From: Bacteroidota bacterium
Lineage (GTDB): Bacteria > Bacteroidota > Bacteroidia > Bacteroidales > UBA10428
DNA length: 64,000 nucleotides
Assembly (NCBI GenBank): GCA_023442525.1
Contig: JAEZZA010000012.1
Location: 77,403-141,402, forward strand
Reading direction: 5' to 3'
Part shown: piece by piece, positions 1 through 9,495 of the stretch
Numbering within the stretch: the stretch's first letter is position 1
How the letters are laid out: each line of letters begins with the position of its first letter
The notes under the pieces: generated by a model
What the model saw: the letters and a program-made list of their open reading frames with translations, nothing else
Told to the model about the DNA's origin: nothing
The model's database searches: none
Translations under genes and position numbers: made by a program

Positions 1-105
1 TATACTTTGTCCAATGAAATATAATCGGTAATTACGCGACCTGAGGGAGGCGAAAATATCACGCAGTGCAGAAAAATCTTTCGGAATAACCTGAAATTGC
101 GTCAT
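1..105 (-). CDS. MFS transporter, N-terminal fragment (runs off window)
   Basis: The minus strand reads an open frame of 35 codons from an ATG at 105 to the window edge. The peptide has a short cytoplasmic leader, then LRSRNYRLYFIGQS at about residues 21-34. That is the characteristic start of the first membrane helix of MFS_3/EntS-like major facilitator exporters. Only the 5' end is in the window, so substrate and completeness cannot be judged. It is divergent from the hexokinase, with about 115 bp shared between the two starts. Confidence 0.6.
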   Translation of the reverse strand, partial: MTQFQVIPKDFSALRDIFASLRSRNYRLYFIGQSI

Positions 106-132
106 TTTAAGCGGCAACTGTAATTGCACCGG

Positions 133-162
133 CAAAAATAGGAAACACTTTTCTTTTTAAAA
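133..162 (-). promoter_or_regulatory. Possible promoter for the divergent MFS gene
   Basis: On the minus strand, bases 140-133 read TATTTTTG, a perfect match to the Bacteroidota -7 element TAnnTTTG. About 18-20 bp further upstream lies only a TTTT-like -33 (aaaa at 159-162 on the plus strand). It is correctly placed 28 bp before the MFS start codon. The -33 element is weak, so the call is tentative. Confidence 0.3.
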
Positions 163-221
163 ATGAAATGGTTTTATTTACTTTAAGGTTTATTAATAAT
201 CCATTTAATTCAGGTGATCCT

Positions 222-1421
222 ATGAAAAATCAATTTGAATTGACCAACGCACAGTTGATAGATATCGCAAACGATCTAACAAAGAAGGTTGTAGCAGGGT
301 TGAAGGAAGACGGAACTGAAATCAAATGTCTGCCTACTTATATTCATCCAAAGAAGGACGGGATTAAAGGCGAGGCCACTGTTTTCGATTTAGGAGGGAC
401 AAATTTCAGGGTTGCCACCGTATCGGTTGGTAAGGAATCGAAAGTTACCGGTACTACCGAAAGAGATATAACTGAAATGAAGAACAAGGGCTTCACCAAA
501 ACTGATCTTTTCGATGCTCAGACCAAGACCCTTAAACAGGTGAATGTTCCGAATGATACACCCATAGGATATTGTTTCTCTTATGCCACAAAATCATTAC
601 CTGATGGTGATGCAGAGTTGATTAAATGGACAAAAGGCGTAAATATTCCGGATATGGAAGGAAAGCCAGTTGGCAAACCTCTTCTCAATTACCTGAATGA
701 GCACAGCTCATCACGGTTTACAGACATCAGGGTTGTAAATGATACCATAACCAGTTTATTCGCCGGATTGCTTAACCCGGGATTTGACGCGTACATCGGA
801 CTGATCGTGGGAACAGGAACCAATATGGCCACCTTCTTTCCATCGGAATATATTCCCAAGATCAGTACTTTGAAAGACTGGTCGGGCGAAACTCCCATCA
901 ATTTTGAATCGGGTAATTTCTATCCGCCTCACCTTACAGAAATTGATGACAAGGTGGATGCAAAGTCAGATAATAAAGGATACCAGCGTTTTGAAAAGGC
1001 TATTTCAGGAATGTACCTGGGCCGTGTATTCATGGAAGCATTTCCAAATGAAAATTTTAAAGAAGAATTAAGCGCTGCTGATTTGTCAAGGATGATCAAT
1101 AATCCCGGTCAGTACAAGCAGGAATTTGTTGAGGTGGCCTGGCAAATCTATGAAAGGTCGGCTAAACTGGTGGCTGCATCAATAGCAGGATTGGTTAAAA
1201 ATCTGAAAACAGCAAATGCATCAGTTAAAAAAGTTCAGGTACTGGCCGAAGGTAGCCTTTACTGGAGTAAGATTACCTCGGGTAAGCCCTCCTATGCCGA
1301 TATGGTAAATGATTGTGTGAATAAGCTGGTGAAAGACCTTGGTATGCCCGATGTAAATGTTACAATTTCACAGATGGAAAATGCAAATCTCATCGGCGCT
1401 GCAATGGCTGTTCTTTCATAA
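222..1421 (+). CDS. Hexokinase, eukaryote-type family
   Basis: Phosphorylates glucose or other hexoses with ATP in the cytoplasm, the entry step for sugars released by the many glycosidases nearby. The 399-residue protein has the hexokinase N-lobe phosphate motif FDLGGTNFR at residues 55-63, the sugar-contact stretch KWTKGVNIP near 135-143, a VVNDT motif at 171-175 carrying the presumed catalytic Asp174, and an adenosine-side GTGTN at 197-201. This is the large hexokinase family (PF00349/PF03727), not the small bacterial ROK glucokinases. Hexokinases of this type are known in Bacteroides. The ATG at 222 is preferred over an in-frame ATG at 168 because AGGTGA precedes it and the protein then starts at the usual distance from the first domain. 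It lies 30 bp upstream of an exported isomerase-like gene in the same direction. Confidence 0.88.
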   Translation: MKNQFELTNAQLIDIANDLTKKVVAGLKEDGTEIKCLPTYIHPKKDGIKGEATVFDLGGTNFRVATVSVGKESKVTGTTERDITEMKNKGFTKTDLFDAQTKTLKQVNVPNDTPIGYCFSYATKSLPDGDAELIKWTKGVNIPDMEGKPVGKPLLNYLNEHSSSRFTDIRVVNDTITSLFAGLLNPGFDAYIGLIVGTGTNMATFFPSEYIPKISTLKDWSGETPINFESGNFYPPHLTEIDDKVDAKSDNKGYQRFEKAISGMYLGRVFMEAFPNENFKEELSAADLSRMINNPGQYKQEFVEVAWQIYERSAKLVAASIAGLVKNLKTANASVKKVQVLAEGSLYWSKITSGKPSYADMVNDCVNKLVKDLGMPDVNVTISQMENANLIGAAMAVLS

Positions 1422-1451
1422 TCTTTGGATTAATCATTTAACAGATTAGAT

Positions 1452-2375
1452 ATGAAATCATCACGAAGAAATTTCATCAGGACATCGGCTATGGCTGCTG
1501 CCGCATTGGCCTTGTATCGTTGTAAACCTGCCACTACAACTAGTAGTAAAACCAGTAGTAATAAAGGTATAGTTGGACTGCAGCTATACTCGATACGCGA
1601 AGAGATGCAGAATGATCCTCTCGGATCGCTGAAACAGGTTGCCGACATGGGATATGTATACCTGGAACATGCCAACTACATCGACCGGAAATTTTATGGT
1701 TACACGGCTCCCGAATTCAAAAAAATCCTGGATGATCTGGGATTAAAAATGGTAAGCGGGCATACTGTATTTGGTTTAAATCACTGGGACGAAGAGAAGA
1801 ATGATTTCACCGATTCATGGAAATACACAGTTGAAGATGCTGCAGTATTACAGCAGCAATATATGATCAGTCCATGGATGGATGAAAAGATGAGGGATTC
1901 AAAAGACAGTTTGAATAAATACCTCGACATTTTTAATAAATGCGGTGAACTGTGCATCAAGTCGAACATGAAGTTCGGATATCATAATCATGATTTCGAA
2001 TTCAGCCAGAAATTCGACGACAAGTCGGTGTTTGACATTATGCTGGACAAAATGGATCCGAAGCTCGTGGTTGTACAGCTCGACATCGGTAATATGTATA
2101 ATGCCGGTGCTGTTGCTCTCGACGTGGTTAAACAATATCCCGGACGTTTTGAGAATATCCATATAAAGGACGAAATCAAATCGTCAGGAGGTGAGGCTGA
2201 GTATGAAAGCTGTATTCTGGGCGAAGGTGTTATCAGCTGCAAAGAAGTTGTTGACCTTTCAACAAAGATCGGCGGTACCACAGTATACATAATCGAACAG
2301 GAATCCTACCAGGGCAAATTACCCATGGATTGCGTGAAACAGGACCTGGAGATTATGAGGGAATGGGGGTATTAA
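1452..2375 (+). CDS. Exported sugar phosphate isomerase/epimerase-like TIM barrel
   Basis: A 307-residue AP-endonuclease-2/xylose-isomerase-like barrel (PF01261). A twin-arginine signal, SRRNFIRTSA, begins at residue 4, and a cysteine at residue 24 follows a short Ala-rich stretch, suggesting a Tat-exported lipoprotein. Barrel motifs are visible: GLQLYSIREE after the signal, FGYHNHDFEF in the middle, VVQLDIGNMYNAG, then NIHIKDE. These supply the His, Asp and Glu metal ligands typical of the family. Exported members are abundant in Bacteroidota next to glycosidases, and some are proposed to act on keto-sugars or sugar acids. The substrate here is unknown. It may be co-transcribed with the hexokinase 30 bp upstream. 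A perfect inverted repeat follows the stop codon. Confidence 0.8.
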   Translation: MKSSRRNFIRTSAMAAAALALYRCKPATTTSSKTSSNKGIVGLQLYSIREEMQNDPLGSLKQVADMGYVYLEHANYIDRKFYGYTAPEFKKILDDLGLKMVSGHTVFGLNHWDEEKNDFTDSWKYTVEDAAVLQQQYMISPWMDEKMRDSKDSLNKYLDIFNKCGELCIKSNMKFGYHNHDFEFSQKFDDKSVFDIMLDKMDPKLVVVQLDIGNMYNAGAVALDVVKQYPGRFENIHIKDEIKSSGGEAEYESCILGEGVISCKEVVDLSTKIGGTTVYIIEQESYQGKLPMDCVKQDLEIMREWGY

Positions 2376-2381
2376 AATTAA

Positions 2382-2411
2382 TGTAGGGACAGGTCACGAC
2401 CTGTCCCTACA
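2382..2411. repeat. Perfect inverted repeat between convergent genes
   Basis: Two 14-base arms, TGTAGGGACAGGTC and its exact complement, are separated by 2 bases. The effective hairpin has a 13-bp stem and a 4-base loop. It fills the gap between the stops of the epimerase-like gene (+) and the GH2 gene (-), so it could terminate transcription from both sides. There is no clean T-run. The arm sequence looks like a dispersed genomic repeat, not a gene-specific terminator. Confidence 0.75.
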
Positions 2412-2414
2412 TAA

Positions 2415-4856
2415 TTATTTCAGGGATATTTGGACGGTCTGGGATTTTAAATTATCAGCGGTGGCAGTGATGCTTGCCTCACCGTTTTGAAATACTGATT
2501 TCACGATAATCATGGCCTTTCCGTAGAACAGTTTGATCTGATCGGCCTTGAATTCCTCAACCGACTGCGGATTTCCGTTGCCTACACCCGCAATCATTGC
2601 CGGACCGCTTATTGAAATCTTAACCATATTATCTGCCAACGGACACGGTATTCCGTTCTTATCCACGGCCTCCACGGTAATGTAACTGAGATCCATTCCA
2701 TCAGCGCTAAGTGTAGTGCGATCTGCGGTGAGTTTTAAACGATAAGGTTCTCCGGCCGTACGCATAACCTGTTCACCTATCAGCTTACCTTCTTTATATG
2801 CCACGGCTTTTAATTCGCCCGGTTCATATTTTACATTGTGCCACATCAGCCTGAACCGTTCTGCCGATTTTGGTGAATTGCCCTTTTTGCACTGCATTCC
2901 AAGCGATTTGCCATTCAGAAACAATTCGGCACAATCACCACTGGTATATACAAAAACAGGAATTTTATCGTGACCGCTTCCCGCCCAGTTCCAGTGGGGC
3001 AAAATATGAACGGTAGTTTCTGTGTTGTTCCAGTAGCTTTTATACAGAAAATACCGGTCTTTGGGAATTCCGCATAAATCGACAATTCCGAAATACGAGC
3101 TTCTCGATTCAAATGCACCCGGCATTCCAATGCTTTCCAGCATGAAATTTACGTAGGGTGTGGGTTCACCCAGGTAATCAAAACCGGTCCATACAAATTC
3201 GCCGGCTACATATTCCTCATCCTGCTGCCACATGAAATCATCGTCGGGTATTTCGGCCCAGTATGGGGCATTTAAATCGTATGAGCTGATTTGCATGGAA
3301 CGGCTGAACGTATCTTTTTTTGAAGGCAGCGGAAGTTCATAATATCCACGTGTACTTACAGTAGATCCCGATTCGCTTATAATTACCGATTTACCGGGTT
3401 CTAATTGTCGCGCCAGGACGTACCTGCGTTGATAATTCCAACTGTGTACATCGTAGTAATCAAAATGTCTCATAGCTGCTTCGCCGGTCATATCGCATGC
3501 CATTGTTACCGGCCGTGTGGGATCGTATTTATTCACATAATTCACCATGGTATGCAGCCGGTGCAGTCCGTTATCCCTGTTGGTTTGTATATCGGCCATT
3601 TCATTACCAACGCTCCAGATGAAAATCGACGGATGGTTCCGGTCGCGCTGAACAAAATTCCGAATGTTGCGATGGGCGAATTCATCAAAATCGGTTCCTT
3701 TCTTAAAATCGGCCTTGCCATCATATTTATCGAAGGCTTCGTTATAAACCAGTATTCCCATTTTATCGCACAACTCGAGTAATTCGGGAGCAGGGATATT
3801 ATGACTTGTACGAATTGCGTTGCAGCCCATCGATTTCATAATCTCGAGCTGACGTTCCATGGCCCTCGGATAGAATGCAGCCCCTAAAGGACCGTGATCA
3901 TGATGCAGGCAGACGCCTTTTAGCTGAACCCTTCTGTCGTTTAACCAGAAACCGTTATCGGCGGTAAATCGCATGGTTCGTATTCCAAAAGTAGTAATGC
4001 GAGTATCCGGGACCGTATTTCCTCTGTAAACAATGGATTTTACAGTGTACAAAACCGGGTTATCAATGTCCCATCTCCGCGGATTGTTCAGCCCTATTGT
4101 AGTTTCCAGGCCTGTAGTATGATCGCCATAAACGATGCCTTCAATACTCTTGCGACCGACTTCTATTCCGGAATCATTGTAAACGATATTTTCTACCCGT
4201 ACTTTTTCATCCCTGCCTGTGTTATTAACCAGGCTGTTCATTATCCTTACATCAGCATATTCAGGTTTCACAACCGGAGTTGTAATTTGAGTCCCCCATA
4301 TATTAAAATGAACGGGATCGGAAACAATCAGTTGTACTTTACGGTATATACCGGCACCGGGATACCAGCGGCTGTCGTGTTTCCGATTATCCACATGCAC
4401 AGCAACAACGTTATTTTCTTCCACATTGAGAAATGGTGTAATATCCAGGTAAAACGAATTATATCCGTAATCCCATGATCCGGCCATCTTACCGTTAACA
4501 AAAACTTCGGGGTTCGACATCACACCGTCGAAAAGCAGGTAAATGGTTTTACCTTTCCAGGACGGATCAGATTTCATATTAAGCCGGTACCACCCCTCGT
4601 CACGCCAGGGCAGTTTACCGGTATTTCCGTCTCCATCAGGTATTACAGGGCCGTAAATTGCCCAGTCGTGCGGAAGGGTTACATTTTGCCATTTGGAATC
4701 GTCGAAACCCGGTTGTGAAGCACTTTCAAAATTTCCCTTCGAGAATTTCCAACCGGTTTGAAGAGTGATAACTTCCGAAGCACTGGTGATAGAATAGTTC
4801 AATAAGAAGATCACAAATAATAAGACAAACTTACCTGGCACATATACTCCTCTCAT
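2415..4856 (-). CDS. Secreted glycoside hydrolase family 2 (beta-galactosidase-like)
   Basis: A GH2 exo-beta-glycosidase of about 813 residues, probably releasing galactose, or possibly glucuronate or mannose, in the periplasm. Domain order: signal peptide (about 1-26), sugar-binding jelly roll containing the PHDWAIYGP motif, Ig-like domain, TIM barrel, then DUF4982-like and Big-type Ig domains near the C-terminus. The barrel carries the acid/base Glu419 in WSVGNEM and the nucleophile Glu495 in IISESGS, which is the normal GH2 arrangement. The longest frame starts at a TTG at 4886. The ATG at 4856 is preferred because it gives a compact signal peptide. It is convergent with the epimerase-like gene. 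The exact substrate cannot be read from sequence. Confidence 0.88.
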   Translation of the reverse strand: MRGVYVPGKFVLLFVIFLLNYSITSASEVITLQTGWKFSKGNFESASQPGFDDSKWQNVTLPHDWAIYGPVIPDGDGNTGKLPWRDEGWYRLNMKSDPSWKGKTIYLLFDGVMSNPEVFVNGKMAGSWDYGYNSFYLDITPFLNVEENNVVAVHVDNRKHDSRWYPGAGIYRKVQLIVSDPVHFNIWGTQITTPVVKPEYADVRIMNSLVNNTGRDEKVRVENIVYNDSGIEVGRKSIEGIVYGDHTTGLETTIGLNNPRRWDIDNPVLYTVKSIVYRGNTVPDTRITTFGIRTMRFTADNGFWLNDRRVQLKGVCLHHDHGPLGAAFYPRAMERQLEIMKSMGCNAIRTSHNIPAPELLELCDKMGILVYNEAFDKYDGKADFKKGTDFDEFAHRNIRNFVQRDRNHPSIFIWSVGNEMADIQTNRDNGLHRLHTMVNYVNKYDPTRPVTMACDMTGEAAMRHFDYYDVHSWNYQRRYVLARQLEPGKSVIISESGSTVSTRGYYELPLPSKKDTFSRSMQISSYDLNAPYWAEIPDDDFMWQQDEEYVAGEFVWTGFDYLGEPTPYVNFMLESIGMPGAFESRSSYFGIVDLCGIPKDRYFLYKSYWNNTETTVHILPHWNWAGSGHDKIPVFVYTSGDCAELFLNGKSLGMQCKKGNSPKSAERFRLMWHNVKYEPGELKAVAYKEGKLIGEQVMRTAGEPYRLKLTADRTTLSADGMDLSYITVEAVDKNGIPCPLADNMVKISISGPAMIAGVGNGNPQSVEEFKADQIKLFYGKAMIIVKSVFQNGEASITATADNLKSQTVQISLK

Positions 4857-4919
4857 ATTGCAAACAGTTATTTTTTCTGTTTGCAAGATAATGCTTTTAT
4901 GCCAGTAAGTGAACTATCG

Positions 4920-5360
4920 TTAATTGCCTTTATTTGAACAGTTGAACATCCAGTGAATACCGAATTTGTCTTCGCAGCTGCCGTAATAGTCCCCCCAGAA
5001 CATATCCTGAAGTTCCTGTTCTACTTTTCCGCCTTTCGACAAAGCATCAAAAAGCCGTTTAGTTTCCTCGCGGGTATCGGTATGCAGGCTTATATAAATA
5101 TTATTTCCGCGATTGACCTTAAAACCCATTGATTCGGGGGCATCTGTACCCATCAGGTAATGCCCGCCCAATATTGGCAAAGCAACGTGCATTACCAGGT
5201 TTTTATCGCTTTCAGGTATTGGAGGATTATCATCAGAAACCGGAATGTCTTTAAAGCGATTGATTCCGCCTTCAAAATCACCGCCAAATACTGATTTGTA
5301 AAAGTTAAATGCTTCTTCGGTATTCCTTGGAAAATTCAAGTATGTGCCTACTCTTGCCAT
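4920..5360 (-). CDS. VOC family protein (PhnB/glyoxalase-like)
   Basis: A 146-residue vicinal-oxygen-chelate protein of the PhnB/3-demethylubiquinone methyltransferase-like group. It starts with the usual TYLNFPRNTEEAFNFYKSVF segment and contains HVALPILGGHYLMGTD and a C-terminal WGDYYGSCEDKFGIHW, both typical of this group. Function is normally unassigned; these small cytoplasmic proteins resemble glyoxalase and antibiotic-resistance folds. A longer frame starts at a GTG at 5393 and would overlap the upstream gene by 14 bp. The ATG at 5360 gives the family's normal N-terminus and a 19-bp gap. It is cotranscribed with the SRPBCC gene, a pairing common in Bacteroidota and Actinobacteria. Confidence 0.85.
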   Translation of the reverse strand: MARVGTYLNFPRNTEEAFNFYKSVFGGDFEGGINRFKDIPVSDDNPPIPESDKNLVMHVALPILGGHYLMGTDAPESMGFKVNRGNNIYISLHTDTREETKRLFDALSKGGKVEQELQDMFWGDYYGSCEDKFGIHWMFNCSNKGN

Positions 5361-5379
5361 GGTTTGGTTAAGTTTTATT

Positions 5380-6261
5380 TCAATCCGACTCACAAATTTC
5401 TTTTAGTTTTTGCAAGGCCTGAGGCCAGGTATCCATAAAGTATTGTTTGTATTCGTCCGTGATATCGAGTTCAACTGAAACAAGTGTTTTACCATCCTGA
5501 TCCTTGAATTTGTAATTCTCAAAGGCTCCTGCCCATGTTTCAACCTGCGGTCCGGCAAGTAATTCCTTGTCGTTTTCCAAAATACCGATGTGTTCGATAC
5601 TTATATATCTGAAGGGTATATTCTCACGAATTATGCTTACCATTCCGCCAAGGTTGCCTTCAGGCGATTCCCCAATGAAATGTATTTTGGAACCCTTTTC
5701 CCATGACCCTTTAAACCGGGAGGTCGGATTGAAAACCGAAGTCCATTCGCTGTATTTTTTTTCATCGATCATAGTGGAATAAACCTTCTGGGTGCTGGCA
5801 TCTATTATTGTGCTAAAGTGAAGGCGCTCCAGACGTTTGCAACGTTCCACATATTTTCTGAAGTTGTTCAGAATAGCCTGCCAGCCCTGTTGTTGTAAAT
5901 CGACCGGATTGTGAGCCTCCGTCTCGACTACCATGGTTATAAGAGTCTTACTGTCATCCGAATCGAAAGTTATTCTTACATTTCGTCCATCATCAATGGT
6001 ATATTTAATTTGTTTCAACAGGACCACGGAATCATATACGCCATTAAAATCAAATCCGTCGCTTCCATCCCTTGATTCCATTCGAATATAAAATTTCCCT
6101 CCTGTGCGGACATCATTCTCAGCTACAGGTGCATGCCAGTCGTCGGATGCATGAGCCCAGTTTACGATGTGCTTGGGGTCGGTCCAATATTTCCATACCT
6201 TTTCAACGACTTCGTTGACTTCAGCCTTAACGGTGATGGTTGTTTTAGATGCAGTTATCAT
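5380..6261 (-). CDS. Tandem SRPBCC (AHSA1-like) protein
   Basis: A 293-residue cytoplasmic protein made of two START-like SRPBCC/AHSA1 domains. The first spans about 1-140, with EKVWKYWTDPKHIVNWAHA and WQAILNNFRKYVE. The second spans about 148-290, with TQKVYSTMIDEKKYSEWTS and TWPQALQKLKEI. These helix-grip folds bind hydrophobic ligands. Members are usually single-domain, so the duplication within one chain is unusual, though two-domain forms exist. No enzymatic residues can be named. It precedes and is probably cotranscribed with the VOC gene. Its own ligand is unknown. Confidence 0.82.
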   Translation of the reverse strand: MITASKTTITVKAEVNEVVEKVWKYWTDPKHIVNWAHASDDWHAPVAENDVRTGGKFYIRMESRDGSDGFDFNGVYDSVVLLKQIKYTIDDGRNVRITFDSDDSKTLITMVVETEAHNPVDLQQQGWQAILNNFRKYVERCKRLERLHFSTIIDASTQKVYSTMIDEKKYSEWTSVFNPTSRFKGSWEKGSKIHFIGESPEGNLGGMVSIIRENIPFRYISIEHIGILENDKELLAGPQVETWAGAFENYKFKDQDGKTLVSVELDITDEYKQYFMDTWPQALQKLKEICESD

Positions 6262-6385
6262 GATGCTTTAATTTATATACATGATATGTCAACAATACTT
6301 TAAAGCTAATGTTCAGGAGTTCCGGCATACCCGGGATATAAATTTCTATTCCCTTTTTTATTAATTTTAAACAAAACTCAATACT

Positions 6386-7330
6386 ATGTCGAACCGCAGG
6401 TCATTCATTCAAAAATCGCTGATGGCTACATCGCTTACCGCTCTTGGTGCTGTATCTTTTGCCGGTGAAAATGTCAAAAAGGAAAAAAAACCGGTTCGTA
6501 ATAAAATAGGAGTGTCTACTTACTCATTTTGGCAGTTCAACGGTCCAAAAGAAAACTCACCTATTGAAAAGTGTATTGATCTTGCGGCTGAGATGGGATT
6601 TGACGGAATTGAATTCCTGCTTATGCAGATGGCATCGGAAGACAATTCATATCTGCAGAAACTGAAACGTCAGGCATTTTATGCCGGTCTGGATATCATG
6701 GGCTTTTCAACTCATCAGGGATTTGTGTATCCCGATAAACAGAAACGCGAAGAGGAAATCGCCAAAACTATCAGGCAGATCGAACTGGCCTATATGCTCG
6801 GTATTCCTACCATGCGATTGAATACAGGAAGATGGAATACTATAAAATCGTTCGACGAATTAATGGCCAATAAAGGGATTGAACCCATTCTTGAAGGATA
6901 CACAATCGATCAGGGATTCGAATGGGTGATTGACGCAATCGGACAATGCATACCCACGGCGGAGAAATGCGGTGTTGTGCTGGGTCTCGAAAATCACTGG
7001 GGCCTTGGCAGAACAGCAAAAGGTGTGTTACGAATAGTTGATGCAATTAATTCTCCCTGGCTGCAAATTACAAGTGACACCGGTAATTTTCTCGAAAATC
7101 AATATGAGCAACTCGAAATGATGGCTTCCAGGACCTTCCTTATACAGGCCAAAACTTATTTCGGGGGAGGCAAGTGGTATACTCTGGATATTGATTATAA
7201 AAGGGTTGCCGAAATATTCAGGAATACCGGTTACCGCGGATATATTTCCATTGAATTCGAAGGTAACGAAGATCCGATGACGGCAGTTCCCAAAAGCCTC
7301 GATCTGATCCGGTCGGCCTTTAACATGTAG
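6386..7330 (+). CDS. Exported sugar phosphate isomerase/epimerase-like TIM barrel
   Basis: A second PF01261 barrel of 314 residues, only distantly similar to the one at 1452. A twin-arginine signal, NRRSFIQKSL, at residues 3-12 is followed by a hydrophobic Ala/Leu stretch ending near SFAGE, so export by Tat is likely. Barrel motifs are GVSTYSFWQF, MGFDGIEFL, GLENHWGLG, ITSDTGNFLEN and YISIEFEGNEDP. The conserved Glu, His, Asp and Glu in these are the expected metal ligands. It stands alone between a divergent SRPBCC gene and the T9SS operon, so context does not reveal the substrate. Related exported proteins cluster with GH109 and Gfo/Idh oxidoreductases elsewhere in Bacteroidota. Confidence 0.8.
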   Translation: MSNRRSFIQKSLMATSLTALGAVSFAGENVKKEKKPVRNKIGVSTYSFWQFNGPKENSPIEKCIDLAAEMGFDGIEFLLMQMASEDNSYLQKLKRQAFYAGLDIMGFSTHQGFVYPDKQKREEEIAKTIRQIELAYMLGIPTMRLNTGRWNTIKSFDELMANKGIEPILEGYTIDQGFEWVIDAIGQCIPTAEKCGVVLGLENHWGLGRTAKGVLRIVDAINSPWLQITSDTGNFLENQYEQLEMMASRTFLIQAKTYFGGGKWYTLDIDYKRVAEIFRNTGYRGYISIEFEGNEDPMTAVPKSLDLIRSAFNM

Positions 7331-7464
7331 AAATTAACCTGCTTTCATACACCCGATTACCCGGCCATTCAATCCGGTAATGTAACCTCTGCCCGGAAAA
7401 TTCGTTACATTCTTACTACCAAGCCGGATTATTACATGTGTTGGATTTATACTTGGGCTTTGTT

Positions 7465-9495
7465 ATGAGGTTCATAGCAATATTAGTTATTGTATGTTTT
7501 GGGCAGGCATTGAATTCTCAGACTTATAGTTCGAGAAACAATTTCACGGGCGACTGGATGTCTCCTGCTACATGGAACTATGCATGGTCGAGTCCGTCAG
7601 CCACGGTAAACGGAACCAATCTGAATATTTACGGTTATGTTTCTCTCCATGATAACCTAAGTATTTCAGGGACACTCTGTACACTTACTGTTTATGATAC
7701 TCTTGTGATCTATGGCAATCTTTTTCTTGGAAACAATATCTATCTAAATATTAGAGATAACGCGCTGGTTATCGTAAAAGGGAGCTTAACAATATCTACC
7801 AATACCAATATTGTTGCAAACGGTTATATGATTATGACCGGGGATCTCAGTAATACAAGCGAAATTTACTTCGGTTCGTTCTTGCCGGGAATTCCCTCTC
7901 GCGTTTTTTTCGGAGGTACTGTGCCCCAACTTGACCTGATAAATTATCCGGTACTTGATTGTGATAATCCGTTTTGGATTCAGTTTGAACACTCCGGCTG
8001 TACTTATGGTAACACAGCCGACCTTATGGAGGATCCTGTTTACCCGTTTTTTATATCTACCTGCCGGACTGGCGTAAGTGTAAGCAGCAACAGCCCTCTG
8101 TGTGAAAATGAAGAGCTTCAGCTCACGGCAAGAGGCGGCTTACAATATCAATGGAGCGGACCTTCGGGATATAGAAGTAACCAACAGAATCCGGTCATTC
8201 AAAACACATCCGCTTCGTCCTCCGGAATTTATCTGGTGCAGATAAGTTCCCCGGGATGCATCATTACCGACACTGTTTTTGTTATGGTTAAGCCCCGACC
8301 TGTTGTTTCGCTTAACATAAATACGCCGGTATGTGAAGGACATACAATTTATCTGAGTGCTTCGGGAGCAGAAGAATATCAGTGGAGTGGCCCGGATTCC
8401 TTTGTCAGTACTTTGGCTTCGCCCTCCATAAACGGGGCACAGCCTTCAATGCAAGGAAAATATACCGTAAAAGGAATAACCAACGGGTGTGAGGATACAG
8501 ACTCGGCTATTCTTGCAGTAAATCCTGTACCGTTGGTATCTGCATCAGTCACATCACCTGTTTGTGAAGGTACCCTGGTGAGTTTTTCGGCTACAGGTGC
8601 AGGGGATTATGAATGGAACGGTCCGGACAACTTTTCAAGCAATGAAAGCAATCCCGGCATTCCGGATGTGAAGGTGAAGGCAACAGGTATATACATAGTA
8701 CAGGGCTTTTCGCTGGGCTGCACAAACAGCGATACTGTGTTTCTGGAGATCAATCCTTCACCTGGTTTATCGGTAAGTAATAACGGGCCTTTCTGTGAGG
8801 GCGACCATATCGAATTGAAAGCATCGGGAGGTAAAGAATTTCAATGGACCGGGCCTTCAGGATTTCAATCCAACGAACAGAATCCCGTGATACCAGATGC
8901 CGATCCTGCACATAGCGGTGAATACTTTGTTAAGTCGATTACATCCGCGGGATGTTCCGATTCAGTGGTGGTATCCCTGATTGTAAAACCATACCCCGAA
9001 GCATTTGCAGGTGAGGATATTATTCTGGAAGATGAAAATCAAACCCATCTGTATGCAGATGGTATCGGATATGAAAAGGGTGAATGGACCATTTTATCGG
9101 GATCAGGAGTTTTTTCAAACAGGCTTTCACCGGTGTCATTATTGTCTGAATTACCCGAAGGTGAAAGCAGGTTGAAATGGACTACTTCAAACGGACATTG
9201 TACAGCTTCGGACGAAGTTGTCATTACAGTAATCCCGTTGTTCATACCCAATGTAATCACCCCCAATTCCGACGGAAAAAATGATCATCTGGTAATCAGT
9301 GCCCTTGGCGAGAATGCTGAGTTAATCGTATTTAACCGTATGGGGATCACGGTGTATTCTACAACCAATTATGCGAATGACTGGAACGGAGTGAATAATG
9401 CAGGAAATGACCTGCCCGATGACACGTATTACTATGTATTAAAAACCGGCAAGGGACACATTCACAAGGGTTCAATACTTATCAAGCGAAGATGA
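7465..9495 (+). CDS. T9SS type B (CHU_C) secreted protein with Ig-like repeats
   Basis: A large surface protein exported by Sec and then the type IX secretion system. The ATG at 7465 gives a clean signal peptide ending near LNSQ; a GTG at 7438 opens the frame further upstream but is less likely. An N-terminal beta-rich region (to about residue 205) is followed by four Ig/PKD-like repeats of about 78 residues. Each contains a Cys-Glu pair, a YxWSGP-type core and a second Cys. The C-terminal 85 residues are a CHU_C/gliding-motility-type sorting domain, with IPNVITPNSDGKNDHLVI, IVFNRMG and ILIKRR. Such cargo proteins are usually encoded next to their PorP/SprF partner, which is the case here (4-bp overlap). 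It probably functions in adhesion or gliding. Confidence 0.85.
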   Translation: MRFIAILVIVCFGQALNSQTYSSRNNFTGDWMSPATWNYAWSSPSATVNGTNLNIYGYVSLHDNLSISGTLCTLTVYDTLVIYGNLFLGNNIYLNIRDNALVIVKGSLTISTNTNIVANGYMIMTGDLSNTSEIYFGSFLPGIPSRVFFGGTVPQLDLINYPVLDCDNPFWIQFEHSGCTYGNTADLMEDPVYPFFISTCRTGVSVSSNSPLCENEELQLTARGGLQYQWSGPSGYRSNQQNPVIQNTSASSSGIYLVQISSPGCIITDTVFVMVKPRPVVSLNINTPVCEGHTIYLSASGAEEYQWSGPDSFVSTLASPSINGAQPSMQGKYTVKGITNGCEDTDSAILAVNPVPLVSASVTSPVCEGTLVSFSATGAGDYEWNGPDNFSSNESNPGIPDVKVKATGIYIVQGFSLGCTNSDTVFLEINPSPGLSVSNNGPFCEGDHIELKASGGKEFQWTGPSGFQSNEQNPVIPDADPAHSGEYFVKSITSAGCSDSVVVSLIVKPYPEAFAGEDIILEDENQTHLYADGIGYEKGEWTILSGSGVFSNRLSPVSLLSELPEGESRLKWTTSNGHCTASDEVVITVIPLFIPNVITPNSDGKNDHLVISALGENAELIVFNRMGITVYSTTNYANDWNGVNNAGNDLPDDTYYYVLKTGKGHIHKGSILIKRR

